Source of the DNA: DASYAE01 sp036501535
GTDB lineage: Bacteria; Actinomycetota; Actinomycetes; Streptomycetales; Catenulisporaceae
NCBI GenBank assembly: GCA_036501535.1
Contig: DASYAE010000101.1
Coordinates: 1-48,837 of the forward strand
Length of the DNA stretch: 48,837 bases
Direction of reading: 5' to 3'
Shown here: in pieces, positions 1 through 8,719 of the stretch
How the letters are laid out: every line of letters starts with the position of its first letter
Numbering within the stretch: position 1 is the first letter of the stretch
Notes under the pieces: model-generated
Database searches by the model: none
What the model was told of the DNA's origin: nothing
The model's input: the letters and a program-made list of their open reading frames with translations, nothing else
Position numbers and translations under genes: made by a program

Positions 1-220
1 AGGCGCCCCGTGGCAATCCGCCGCGACCATGTGTTCTGGGCTGCTTCGGGTCACGCGACGGATCACCACGGACCGGTTACCGCGGTCGTCTTGCGCTGTA
101 CTCAAGTGGCCAAGCAACCCCCGCGGTCGCTTCGAGTTCCAGCGAACTCACCGCCGTGGCCGAGTCCCAGCGTGGGGAGAGTGCGCGGCTGAGTTTTGTT
201 AGAAAGTCGCGTTCCAGCGG
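1..220. other. left edge, no gene recognised
   Basis: I see no supported gene here. A 60-codon open frame on the plus strand (10-192) has no ribosome binding site and no recognisable protein character. The stretch is the 3' side of the minus-strand run that ends with the APS kinase, and I found no clear terminator hairpin in it. Confidence 0.5.
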
Positions 221-760
221 TCAGATGAGTCCGTTGGATTCGAGTAGTGCGTACAGCTGATCGACCGACTGGTCGACGGTCATGGTGCTGGTGTCGATCG
301 CCAGGTGCGGTGAGACCGGGATTTCGTAGGGGTCGTCGACGCCGGTCAGGTTGCTGATCTGGCCGGCGGCCTGCTTGGCGTACAGGCCCTTGACGTCGCG
401 GTCGGCGCACACGTCCAGTGTTGTGGCGATGTGCACCTCCAGGTAGGTGGTGTCGTTGTCGTCGTGGAGGCGTGCCACTGCCTCACGTGAGGATGCGTAC
501 GGTGCGATTACCGGTACGAGTACGAGTACGCCGTTGGAGGCCAGCAGTCGGGCCACGAAGCCGATCCGGCGCACGTTGGTGTTGCGGTCCTCTTTGGAGA
601 AGCCCAGGTCGGAGCACAGGGCTCGGCGCATCTCGTCGCCGTCGAGGATTTCGGCCGGGCGGCCTGCCTGCGCGAGGCGGCCGGCCAGTGCGCCGGCCAG
701 GGTGCTTTTGCCTGCGCTCGGAAGGCCGGTCAGCCATACGGTTGCGCCGTTGCGGGTCAT
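221..760 (-). CDS. cysC: adenylyl-sulfate kinase (APS kinase, CysC)
   Basis: Phosphorylates adenosine 5'-phosphosulfate with ATP to give PAPS, the sulfuryl donor of sulfotransferases. The 179-aa length is typical of a single-domain CysC. The P-loop GLPSAGKST is at residues 12-20, followed by DGDEMR, the family stretch LGFSKEDRNTN, and VKGLYAKQAAG plus NLTGVDDPYE near the C-terminus. The ATG lies in an ATGA overlap with the stop of the upstream acyl-CoA dehydrogenase, with GGAGG about 9 nt before it, so it is translationally coupled. It is the last gene of the minus-strand run headed by the C-A-PCP protein at 3016-6351. That position suggests PAPS supply for sulfation or sulfonation of the peptide product rather than housekeeping cysteine synthesis. 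No ATP sulfurylase or sulfotransferase is in the window. Confidence 0.93.
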   Translation of the reverse strand: MTRNGATVWLTGLPSAGKSTLAGALAGRLAQAGRPAEILDGDEMRRALCSDLGFSKEDRNTNVRRIGFVARLLASNGVLVLVPVIAPYASSREAVARLHDDNDTTYLEVHIATTLDVCADRDVKGLYAKQAAGQISNLTGVDDPYEIPVSPHLAIDTSTMTVDQSVDQLYALLESNGLI

Positions 761-1860
761 GATGATGCACCTCCGTTAGTCAGAAGTTCGAGTGCTTGGT
801 TGCGTAGATCCCGGCCGGTGCCGAGGAGGATCGCGTCGACGACGGCGCGGCGGTAGAACCGCTGCGCGTCGCATGGCATGGTCAGGCCGAAGGATCCGTG
901 GAGTTGAACTGCTTCCGCACCTGCCTCGAGTGCCAGGTCGCCCGCGAGAAGGAGGGCTTGGCACGCCGTCAGTGCGATGTTGGTGTCGGCATCTGCGGCG
1001 GCCTGTCGCAGCATCGTTCGTACGGCCTCGGCGCGTGAGGCGAGTTGTGCCAGCCGGAATGCCGGTGCCTGGAACTGTGCGAGCGGCTGTCCGAAGACCA
1101 TTCGGCTCCGGGCGTATTCGGCGGTGAGGTCTATCGCGCCCAGGGTGAGGCCTACGAGGTAGCTCGCGTGTCTCAGCCGGGCGCGGGCCAACGCTGACGC
1201 CCATGCGCTAGTCGGGCCTACTGGGAGGACTTCGGCGTGGTTGAACGTGATCTGATACAGCTCGCCGCGGCCGATATCGTCGTGTCGGCGGATCGTGACG
1301 GCGGGCTGGTCGACTGGCACGAGCGCGGCGGTGGGCTCGGCGTCCGGGTTGGTGCTGGTTCGCCCGACTACGCAGACGAAATCGACGTCGGCGGCGAATG
1401 CTACGAAGCGGCGCACGCCGGTGATGCGGCCCGTTTCCGGCTCGATCTCGATCGGCGCGGGGTGCCGGAGGTCGTCTGTGCCTTCGGCGCGGGCTGCGAT
1501 CGCGATGGTGATGTCACCGGCGGCGATTGCGGCCGAGAGCTCGGTCGACAGGTCGTCTGGACGGTCCGGTGTCGAGAACAGCTCGGCGGCGGTCAGGGTG
1601 TCGAGATAGGGGCTCTGGTATGTGGCGCGGCCCATGAGTTCGGCGTGCGCGATCGTCTCTCGTAGTGCGGTGGAGCGCAGCGCGCCTAGTGCCGCAAGGC
1701 TCTGCCACACGGCTTCGCGGGTCGCGATGTCCGCCTCGCTGATCGGGTCGGTCGAGCCGCGGCCGCGCTCGCCTAGTCGGCGGATCACCGGGATGAGGTC
1801 GTTGTCGAAGAGTGCTGAGAGGTCGGCTGGTGCCATGGGTGCGGGGGTGGTCACGGTCAC
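757..1860 (-). CDS. acyl-CoA dehydrogenase-like flavoprotein, second subunit
   Basis: 367 aa. It has the acyl-CoA dehydrogenase fold: helical N-terminus, middle beta domain, and a C-terminal helical domain with RSRMVFGQPLAQFQAPAFRL (about 245-265) and LHGSFGLT near the end. The GTG start at 1860 is chosen because it forms a GTGA overlap with the upstream dehydrogenase stop; the open frame runs much further upstream but only as a shadow of that gene. The usual EGT/GGTSE signature around the catalytic base is replaced by LLGTGRD, so this may be the non-catalytic partner of the neighbour, as in alpha2beta2 acyl-CoA dehydrogenases. A role in dehydrogenating a carrier- or peptide-bound aminoacyl group is inferred from context. 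Confidence 0.85.
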   Translation of the reverse strand: MTVTTPAPMAPADLSALFDNDLIPVIRRLGERGRGSTDPISEADIATREAVWQSLAALGALRSTALRETIAHAELMGRATYQSPYLDTLTAAELFSTPDRPDDLSTELSAAIAAGDITIAIAARAEGTDDLRHPAPIEIEPETGRITGVRRFVAFAADVDFVCVVGRTSTNPDAEPTAALVPVDQPAVTIRRHDDIGRGELYQITFNHAEVLPVGPTSAWASALARARLRHASYLVGLTLGAIDLTAEYARSRMVFGQPLAQFQAPAFRLAQLASRAEAVRTMLRQAAADADTNIALTACQALLLAGDLALEAGAEAVQLHGSFGLTMPCDAQRFYRRAVVDAILLGTGRDLRNQALELLTNGGASS

Positions 1861-3029
1861 AGCAGCTCCAGGGCGGTCGACGCGATGATGTAGAGCATGA
1901 CCTCCGAGGTGCCGGAGCCCAGCCGGAGCGTCGGAGCGTGCCGGCACGCCGCCTCTATGAGGCCGAGGTCGGCCGCCGCCTCCGGGTCCCAGGCGGAGAG
2001 CACTCCTGGCAGGCCTCTGGCTTCGAGGCAGAACCGGATCACATCGCGCGCCTGCTCGGTGACGTACCACTTGACCATCGCGGCGGTCGCCGGGTCGGGC
2101 GTGCCCTGATCGATCTCTGCGATGACCCGCCAGGCCAGCGCCCGGCCCGCCCGGAGCTTGGCGTCCAGGTCGACGAAGCGGGCGGCCAGGTCGGGGTCGG
2201 CGTCCTTCTTGAGTGCTTCCGGGGCCACCGCGTCGAGCCAGCGCCGGATCTTGGCGTGGAAGTCGATCCCGGTGCGCTCGAAGACCAGCATCTCGTTGAG
2301 CAGTCGCCAGCCGTCGCCCACTTCGCCGACCACGTCCGCCTCGGTCAAGCGCACGCCGTCGATGACGACCTCGTTGAAGCGGTCGTTGGTGATGTTCTCG
2401 ACCGGGCGGATCACCACGCCAGGCGAGTGCAGGGGGACTAGGAAGAGTGTGATCCCGTCGAACGGGACCGGGCCGGTAGAGGTGCGCGCGGCACAGAGGG
2501 CGATCTCGGCGAATTGCGTCTTCTGGTTGAAGACCTTGGTCCCGGAGAGCCGCCAGCCGTCGCCGTCCGGGTCGGCGCGGGTGGTCAGCCGGGACAGGTC
2601 GGAGCCGCACTCCGGCTCGGTGAACAGCACCGCCGCGATCTTCTCGCCGCGGGCGAGCGGTGGCAGCCATCGGGCGCGCTGTTCCTCGGTGCCGACGCCG
2701 AGCAGGAACATGCCCACGATGTCGATGCTGAGCACGTGCGCGTCGTCCGGGACGCCGGCGAGGCAGATCTCTTCGGTCACGATGGCGGCCTCTGCCATGC
2801 CGCGGCTCAGCCCGCCGTACCGCTGCGGCCAGCTCGGTGCTAGCCAGCCGCGTTCGCCGAGCCAGCGGTAGATTTCGATCAACCCGGGCTCGTCGCCGGG
2901 CGGGGCGCTGCGGATCCGGCGTACCGATTCGGTGACCGGCTCGGAGTGAAGGAAAGCCCTGACTTCCGCGCGGAAAGCGCGCTGTTCTGGGGTCTCGGTG
3001 AGGTCGGGGAGACTTCTAGTTTTCGGCAT
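1857..3029 (-). CDS. acyl-CoA dehydrogenase family protein, first subunit
   Basis: 390 aa, full-length for the family. Visible landmarks are the N-terminal helix TPEQRAFRAEVRAFL, the flavin-contact region FTEPECGSDLSRLTTRAD (about 137-155) and the C-terminal LGSGTSEVMLYIIAST. In many family members the base is a Glu just before GTS; here it is Ser, so the base may lie elsewhere, as in isovaleryl-type enzymes, or activity may need the partner subunit. The ATG overlaps the 3' end of the NRPS gene by 14 nt, and the stop overlaps the next dehydrogenase (GTGA). Tuberactinomycin pathways use one acyl-CoA dehydrogenase homologue to desaturate a ureidoalanine residue, and the pair here could do comparable chemistry. 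That is inference. Plain fatty-acid metabolism is less likely given the coupling to an NRPS. Confidence 0.88.
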   Translation of the reverse strand: MPKTRSLPDLTETPEQRAFRAEVRAFLHSEPVTESVRRIRSAPPGDEPGLIEIYRWLGERGWLAPSWPQRYGGLSRGMAEAAIVTEEICLAGVPDDAHVLSIDIVGMFLLGVGTEEQRARWLPPLARGEKIAAVLFTEPECGSDLSRLTTRADPDGDGWRLSGTKVFNQKTQFAEIALCAARTSTGPVPFDGITLFLVPLHSPGVVIRPVENITNDRFNEVVIDGVRLTEADVVGEVGDGWRLLNEMLVFERTGIDFHAKIRRWLDAVAPEALKKDADPDLAARFVDLDAKLRAGRALAWRVIAEIDQGTPDPATAAMVKWYVTEQARDVIRFCLEARGLPGVLSAWDPEAAADLGLIEAACRHAPTLRLGSGTSEVMLYIIASTALELL

Positions 3030-6000
3030 CGGTGTGTGCCCTTCCGGCCGGCGGCGCGCCGTCCAGCACCGTGCCGAGACCGGCGACGGTGGGGTTGGTG
3101 AAGAGCGTGCGCAGCTCGACCGGGGCGTCGAACTCCTCCCGGATCCGCGCGGCGATCTGGGCGAACTTCAGCGAGCTGCCGCCCGAGGTGAAGAAGTCGT
3201 CTTCGATGCCCATGTCGCGGCGGCCGAGCACGTCCTGCCAGATCCGGAGCAGGCGACGCTCAGTGTCCGTACGTGGCGCTCGCTGGCCGCCGTTTTGCGC
3301 GCCGCCGACCCCCTCGTCGGGCGGCGGCAGCTTCTTGCGATCCACCTTGCCGTTGACGTCCTTGGGGAACGCGTTCATGACCACGAACGCGTGCGGCACC
3401 ATGAACAGCGGCAGCCGGTCGGCGACGTGGCCGCGTAGCTGTGCCGGCGTCGGCGTCGGTTCGGCGCCCGGCTCGGGCAGGAGATACGCCACCAGCCGTG
3501 CCGCCGCGTCGGATCCGTGCGCCGCCACGATCGCCTGCTGCACGGCCGGATGGTCGAGCAGCACCGCCTCGATCTCGGCCGGCTCGATGCGCATTCCGCG
3601 GATCTTGATCTGGGTGTCCGCCCGGCCGTGGAAGACCAGGTTGCCGTCCTCGCGGCGCCGGGCCAGGTCCCCGGTGCGGTAGAGGCGCGCGCCGGGCGGC
3701 CCGAACGGTGAGGGCACGAACCGTTCGGCGGTCAGCGCCGGGCGGCCGAGGTAGCCGCGGGTCACGCCTGCGCCGCCGACGTAGAGCTCGCCGGTCACCC
3801 CGGTGGGCGCCAGCGCTCCGGCCCGGTCGATGACGTAGGCGGTGTTGTTGGCCATCGGCAGGCCGATCGGGGGCAGGCCGTCGAGCTCGCCATCAGGGCA
3901 CAGATAGTCGATGCAGGCGACGGTGGCCTCGGTCGGGCCGTAGCCGTTGTGGAACTCGCGCCCCGGGCCGTTCCAGCGGTTCACCAGCTCCGCGGGGAAC
4001 GGTTCCATGCCGACGAACAGCGCCCGCAGTTCCGGCAGCTGCTCAGGGTCGAGCTCGGCCAGCACCGTGGGCGGCAGGTCCGTGACGGTGACCCCCTCGT
4101 CGCGCATCAATGCAGTGAGCGCGGCGGGGTGGTGCAGGGTCATGGTCGGGGCCTGAATCAGCGTCGCGCCGTTCGTCAGCGCGCCGTAGAAGTCGAATGC
4201 GCTGGTGTCGAACGCCGGGTTGGCGAACTGCAGGATCCGGTCCGCTGCGGTGAGCCGGAACATCTCGGTGACCGCCAGCGTGAAGTTCGTGATCTGCCGG
4301 TGCTCGACCACCACGCCCTTCGGCCGGCCTGTGGAGCCGGAGGTGTAGATCACGTAGGCGGCATTGCCCGGCCGGGCGGCGGACGGCAGGTCGGTGTCGT
4401 CGAGCTCTTCCATCGCTTGCGCCGTCGCCGGGTCGTCGAGCGCGATCACCGGCATCTCCTCCGGCAGCAGCGCGGACAGCCGCCCGGTGGTCAGCACGAC
4501 GGCACACCCGGCGTCTTCGACCGCGTAGCCGATGCGCTCCGCCGGATACAGCGGGTCGAGCGGCAGGTATGCGGCGCCCGCTTTCAGCACCGCGAGCAGG
4601 CTGGTCGGCAGCATCGGGCCGCGGTCCAGCAGCACGCCCACGATCGCCTCGGGGCCGACCTGCGGGCAGCGCTCGCGCAGCAGCCGGGCGAGCCGGTTGG
4701 CGCGGGCGTTGACCTGACGGTACGTCGTCCCGGTGCCGAGGAAGCGGCACGCCGTGGCCTCCGGGTTCGCCGCGGCCCGCTCTTCGAAGAGCTCGTGCAC
4801 GCAGCGGCCGGCGCGGGGGAACTCATACGGGGTCGCGGCCTGTGCCAGCGCCGCCTCGCGCTCCGAGCCGGTGAGCATCTCCAGGTCGCCGATGCGGATA
4901 TCGGGATCTGCGACAACTTGTTCGAGCACTGACGCGAACCGCTCGGCGAAACGGTGCATCCGGGACTCGTCGAAGAGCTCTGTGGAGAACTCCATCCACA
5001 GCTGGAGCCCCTGGCCGACCACCTCGGTCAGGTGCACGGCGAGGTCGAACCGCGAGGTGCCCGTCTCGACCTCCTCCGGCGTGACGGTCAGACCGCCGAC
5101 CTCGCCGCCCGCCGGGACGGAGTGCTGGAGCGTGAACGAGATCTGGAACAGCGGGTTGCGGCTGGGATCGCGCTGCGGGCTGACCTCCTCGACCAGCCGG
5201 TTGAAGTCGACGTCCCCGTTCATGTGGGCGCCGAGCACCGTCTGGCCGGTGCGCGCGACCAGCTCACGGAAGGCGGGATTGCCCGCGGTCGAGGTGCGCA
5301 GCACCAGCGTGTTGGCGAAGAAGCCGATCAGCTGCTCGATCGCCGGCTCGGTGCGGCCGGAGAACAGCGAGCCCACCACGATGTCGTCCTGCCCTGTGAT
5401 GCGGGTCAGCAGCGCGGCGAAGGCCGCCAGCATCACGCTGAGCAGCGTCGCCTGCTCCCGCCGCGCCAGCTCGGTCAGCTGCGCCCGCAGCCGGTCGGGC
5501 AGCTCCCTTGTCAGGTGGCTGCCGCGCAGCGTGGGCTCCGGCGGCCGGGGGCGGTCCGCCGGCAGGTCCATGACCGGCAGGTCGGCCAGCCGGGTGCGCC
5601 AGTACTGCAGCTGCCCGCCGAGCGCGCTGCCGGCGGACCGCTCGCGCTGCCAGACCGCGTAGTCGGCGAACTGGACCTTCAGCTCCGGCAGGCCGGCGCC
5701 GCCCCCGGCGAGCGCGGCCTGGTAGCTGGTGATCAGGTCCCTGATCATGATCGCGTTGGACCAGCCGTCGGTGGCGATGTGGTGGACGCAGATCCCGAGC
5801 ATGTGGTCGGTCTCGGCCAGCCGGACCGCGAGGGCGCTGAGCACCGGACCGCGGTCGAGCTCGAAGGTGTGCCTGGCCAGCTCGGTCATCAGTTCGCGCG
5901 CCCGCTGCTCCCGCTCGGCGGCCGGAACCTGCTGCGCAGCGAGGTCGACCAGCGGCAGGTCGACCAGCGCCGGCGGGGGATCGACCACCTGGTGCGGTAC

Positions 6001-6351
6001 GCCGCGGTCGGTCTCGTAGTGGGTGCGCAGGATCTCGTGCCGGGCGACGACGGCTGTCAGAGCCCGCTGAAGCGCCGCCGCGTCGAACGGCCCGCGGGCG
6101 CGCAGCATGGTCGGCGAGTTGTACACCGGGCCGGCGCCCATCAGCTGGTCGAGGAACCACAGCCGATGCTGGGCCGGGGCCAGCGGGAGCAGCCGGTCCC
6201 GCGGCGCGGGCCGGATCTCGGTGCGCTCGATCTCGCCGTGCCGCGCCTGGAGGTCGAGCAGCGCGCGCCGGGCCTGGGCCAGGTCGGCGGCGGCGCTGCG
6301 CGCGGCCCGCGGCCTGATGGGGATCGTGCCGCTTGACTCCGATGTCGGCAT
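3016..6351 (-). CDS. NRPS module C-A-PCP, unusual A-domain code
   Basis: 1111 aa, one complete condensation-adenylation-carrier module with no TE, E or reductase domain. The C domain starts near residue 50 (LLPLAPAQHRLWFLDQL), with an intact HHIATDG at about 190. The A domain has YVIYTSGSTGRPKG (about 660), NGYGPTEAT and YRTGDLARRREDG. The PCP has DDFFTSGGSS with its phosphopantetheine serine at about 1058. Read by eye, the specificity positions are D-T-F-D-F-G-V-A, which matches no code I know. The A-domain stretch LFVGMEP replaces the usual GGE-type sequence. GGAGGT lies 4 nt before the ATG at 6351. The gene heads a coupled run with two acyl-CoA dehydrogenases and APS kinase. The substrate is not assigned. 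Confidence 0.95.
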   Translation of the reverse strand: MPTSESSGTIPIRPRAARSAAADLAQARRALLDLQARHGEIERTEIRPAPRDRLLPLAPAQHRLWFLDQLMGAGPVYNSPTMLRARGPFDAAALQRALTAVVARHEILRTHYETDRGVPHQVVDPPPALVDLPLVDLAAQQVPAAEREQRARELMTELARHTFELDRGPVLSALAVRLAETDHMLGICVHHIATDGWSNAIMIRDLITSYQAALAGGGAGLPELKVQFADYAVWQRERSAGSALGGQLQYWRTRLADLPVMDLPADRPRPPEPTLRGSHLTRELPDRLRAQLTELARREQATLLSVMLAAFAALLTRITGQDDIVVGSLFSGRTEPAIEQLIGFFANTLVLRTSTAGNPAFRELVARTGQTVLGAHMNGDVDFNRLVEEVSPQRDPSRNPLFQISFTLQHSVPAGGEVGGLTVTPEEVETGTSRFDLAVHLTEVVGQGLQLWMEFSTELFDESRMHRFAERFASVLEQVVADPDIRIGDLEMLTGSEREAALAQAATPYEFPRAGRCVHELFEERAAANPEATACRFLGTGTTYRQVNARANRLARLLRERCPQVGPEAIVGVLLDRGPMLPTSLLAVLKAGAAYLPLDPLYPAERIGYAVEDAGCAVVLTTGRLSALLPEEMPVIALDDPATAQAMEELDDTDLPSAARPGNAAYVIYTSGSTGRPKGVVVEHRQITNFTLAVTEMFRLTAADRILQFANPAFDTSAFDFYGALTNGATLIQAPTMTLHHPAALTALMRDEGVTVTDLPPTVLAELDPEQLPELRALFVGMEPFPAELVNRWNGPGREFHNGYGPTEATVACIDYLCPDGELDGLPPIGLPMANNTAYVIDRAGALAPTGVTGELYVGGAGVTRGYLGRPALTAERFVPSPFGPPGARLYRTGDLARRREDGNLVFHGRADTQIKIRGMRIEPAEIEAVLLDHPAVQQAIVAAHGSDAAARLVAYLLPEPGAEPTPTPAQLRGHVADRLPLFMVPHAFVVMNAFPKDVNGKVDRKKLPPPDEGVGGAQNGGQRAPRTDTERRLLRIWQDVLGRRDMGIEDDFFTSGGSSLKFAQIAARIREEFDAPVELRTLFTNPTVAGLGTVLDGAPPAGRAHTDAEN

Positions 6352-6382
6352 CGGTACCTCCAGTAGGGGTGGCGGGTGCCGC

Positions 6383-7423
6383 TTAGCCGAGCGCGCGGTC
6401 GAGCAGGTCGAGGGCCCGGTCGTGGTCGGCCACCAGGGTTGCGGCCCGGGTGCGCAGCGGTCCGGCCGCGTCAGGCGGGGCCTCCCGGGCGGTGGCCACG
6501 GCGATGCGGAAGGCGGACCAGTGGTGCGCGACCCGCTCGACCGCGCGGGCGGCCTCGATGAGGCGCGCGTCGCCGAAGATGCGTCCCGCGCGGGCCAGCC
6601 AGTCGGCGTGCAGGCCGGTGGTCGCCAGGACGGGGCCGGCCACCACGAATCCCTCGTCGGCCGCCTCGGTGCGCCCGGCGGCCAGCTTGTCGGCGATGTC
6701 GTCGAGGAACCGGCGCTCGCCTGCCAGGCCCTGGTAGGTGGCCGGGTCCGTCCCGCTTCCGTCGTCTCCGTCGTCTCCGCCCTCGCGATAGCCGCGCAGG
6801 TTGGCGGCGATCACCTCGCGCAGGAAGTCCCGGTCGAACTCAGGTACCTGAGTCGGCGGCTCGATGTCCAGCCAGCGGTTGGCGATCGGGTTGGCGGTGA
6901 AGAACAGGTCCCGCTCGCCCGCGATCGGGTTCGGCGAGGTGCGGGCCCGGGTCAGCACCGAGATGTCCAGCGGCCCGGTGAACCGGGGCGGCACCGGGTC
7001 GGTCACCAGCGCCTCGCCGCGCTCGTCGTCGAACCCGAACACGGTGATCATGTGGTTGGTGTGGACGTCCTGATAGGCGGGCCGGAACGGCAGCTGGAAG
7101 TTGTCGACCGCCACGCCCACCGGGCGCCCGGAGGCCACCGCCTCGCGCACCTCGCGCCATCCGGCCTCGGCGTCCTCGGGCTGGTGCCAGCGCGAGGAGA
7201 CCCCGTGGTACGGCGCCAGCGAGCCGAGCAGCGACTTCTGCCGGCACGGGAAGTAGTACTCCTCGCGGCGCAGCTCGCGCGGGTCGTAGAAAAAGCCCCA
7301 GCCGGCGCCGAGCACCTCGAGCGGATCGAGGCCGTGGTATCCGAGCAGCGCGGCCATCGTGATGTGCAGACAGCCGGTCAGGTCGTGCCGCCAGTACCGG
7401 ATCCCGTCGAGCTCGACCCTCAC
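6383..7423 (-). CDS. BtrH-like (BtrH_N / DUF4872) protein, possible acyltransferase
   Basis: 346 aa. The N-terminal half resembles the BtrH_N fold, a papain-like cysteine-hydrolase relative: LTGCLHITMAALLGYHG carries a candidate nucleophile Cys near residue 13, and VHTNHMITVFGFDD carries the His. The C-terminal half is helical. In butirosin biosynthesis BtrH moves an acyl chain from a carrier protein onto an aminoglycoside amine, so acyl transfer from a PCP to an amine or hydroxyl is a reasonable inference here. The GTG start at 7423 is fixed by a GTGA overlap with the upstream beta-sandwich gene; the frame extends further only as that gene's shadow. Relatives also occur in other peptide clusters with unknown roles. 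Confidence 0.7.
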   Translation of the reverse strand: MRVELDGIRYWRHDLTGCLHITMAALLGYHGLDPLEVLGAGWGFFYDPRELRREEYYFPCRQKSLLGSLAPYHGVSSRWHQPEDAEAGWREVREAVASGRPVGVAVDNFQLPFRPAYQDVHTNHMITVFGFDDERGEALVTDPVPPRFTGPLDISVLTRARTSPNPIAGERDLFFTANPIANRWLDIEPPTQVPEFDRDFLREVIAANLRGYREGGDDGDDGSGTDPATYQGLAGERRFLDDIADKLAAGRTEAADEGFVVAGPVLATTGLHADWLARAGRIFGDARLIEAARAVERVAHHWSAFRIAVATAREAPPDAAGPLRTRAATLVADHDRALDLLDRALG

Positions 7424-8493
7424 GGCGCCACCGCCCCGCCGGCCGCCGCCTCGTCCACGAGGGTCGCCGCGAACAGGTGGATCGCCGGGTTGTCCGGCAG
7501 GGTCACCGCCACGGCGCGGTCCCGCGCGGTCAGCGGTACCCGCTGGCGCCAGATCGCCGGCGGCATGCGGCGATCGACGTGGTTCGGGTACAGCATCGAG
7601 GCGGTGCGGAACGCGAGCTGCTCGCCGAACCGCGCCGCGGTTTCCGGCCAGAAGTCTGAGACGCGCAGCCACTGCGGCCTACTGCTCCCGTCGGCGTAGT
7701 GCACCCTCAGCACGTCCTCGCTGCGGCGCTCGGCCGCGGCCAGGACGTGGAGCCAGTCGGCGCGCGACCCGTCCAGCGCGATCCGCTGGCCCCGGCAGCG
7801 GATGTTGTCCGGCTCCGCGGCGCCGGCCAGCGGGAACCGGAACGGGACGCTGCCGACGCGCACGAGGCTCCCGGCCGCCGGCAGGTCCTCGGCGGGGAAC
7901 GTGTTGTACCAGATGTTGAACGCGCCGCTGCCGGGCCGCGCGGACGGCTCGATGCCGACACAGTTCGCGTAGGGGGTGAGGTCGACGGGGCGGCCGTCGA
8001 ACGCGGCAGCGCCCCCGCTGCGCGGCGGGGAGACCAGCGTCGCGGCGAGCACGCCCGCTCCGGCGAGCGCGGGCAGGCGTATCGCCGTGAGCTGATCCGG
8101 GCGGGTGACCGGAATCCGCGCGACGCACGGGTTTTCCCGGTCGACGGTCCGCAGCCACTCCGGGTCGGCCGCGTCCTGGTAGTGGAGCCAGACCTCTGCG
8201 TCGCCTGCGCCGTCTGCGTCGTCGCCGAGCGGTTCGGAGAGCCACAGGTAGATCCAGTCGTAGCGGCCCGCCGTGATGCCGACGAGCTGTCCGCGGCAGC
8301 GGAAGGCCGGATCGGCGGCCGGCCTTCCGGGAGCCTGTGTCAGCACACGCAGACCGGCCAGGTTCTCGTACCGCCAGGCCGGCGTGTCGGATCCGGGCGC
8401 CTCGGCCGTGAGGCACATCGCGTAGTCGCGGTCGGAGATCCTCGTCTCGGCCACGACGCTGAGCGCTTCGTCGACGACGTGAGCGGTTAGCAC
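7420..8493 (-). CDS. duplicated beta-sandwich protein of unknown function
   Basis: I do not recognise a defined function. The 357-aa product contains two related beta-rich halves, each with the signature RCRGQ...(R)xDW...L (about residues 62-84 and 245-270) followed by HYxD and an EWLR/QWLR segment. This pattern resembles the galactose-binding-like beta-sandwich modules seen as appendages of actinobacterial glycoside hydrolases, but here it stands alone with no catalytic domain or signal peptide. The GTG at 8493 is preferred because GGAGGG lies just before it; an ATG at 8532 would add 13 residues but has no ribosome binding site. It is coupled by GTGA to the BtrH-like gene, so the two probably act together, perhaps as scaffold or carbohydrate-recognising partner (inference). 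Confidence 0.65.
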   Translation of the reverse strand: MLTAHVVDEALSVVAETRISDRDYAMCLTAEAPGSDTPAWRYENLAGLRVLTQAPGRPAADPAFRCRGQLVGITAGRYDWIYLWLSEPLGDDADGAGDAEVWLHYQDAADPEWLRTVDRENPCVARIPVTRPDQLTAIRLPALAGAGVLAATLVSPPRSGGAAAFDGRPVDLTPYANCVGIEPSARPGSGAFNIWYNTFPAEDLPAAGSLVRVGSVPFRFPLAGAAEPDNIRCRGQRIALDGSRADWLHVLAAAERRSEDVLRVHYADGSSRPQWLRVSDFWPETAARFGEQLAFRTASMLYPNHVDRRMPPAIWRQRVPLTARDRAVAVTLPDNPAIHLFAATLVDEAAAGGAVAP

Positions 8494-8719
8494 ATGCCCT
8501 CCGTGTGTCCGTCCGGTCGCAAGCTCGCGCATCGGCAACGCCCCGGCGCGCGCAGGGGAGCGCAAGCGTGGCACGACGTCGCAGAATCCCCGCGTCCATC
8601 GTGGCCGTCGCGCACTGCGGCGGGCAGTCGGGGACACTCCCGACACTCCCGGCCGGCGCGGCCGACCTATGCTCGGCCGCAGAGTCCGGCCGACAGGACG
8701 AACAGGAGAGGGGCGCGCA
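8494..8719. promoter_or_regulatory. divergent promoter region
   Basis: Gene-free stretch of 226 bp between the minus-strand beta-sandwich gene and the plus-strand reductase. It must hold the start signals of both transcripts. I see the reductase ribosome binding site (AGGAGAG, 8704-8710) but no convincing -35/-10 pair. Open frames crossing it are extensions without start signals. Confidence 0.45.

Noticed and set aside
10..192. 60-codon open frame at the left edge
   Set aside because: No ribosome binding site, no recognisable sequence and no coupled neighbour.
1861..2670. Long N-terminal extension of the second acyl-CoA dehydrogenase
   Set aside because: This part lies in another frame over the first dehydrogenase and has shadow-type composition; the GTGA overlap fixes the start at 1860.
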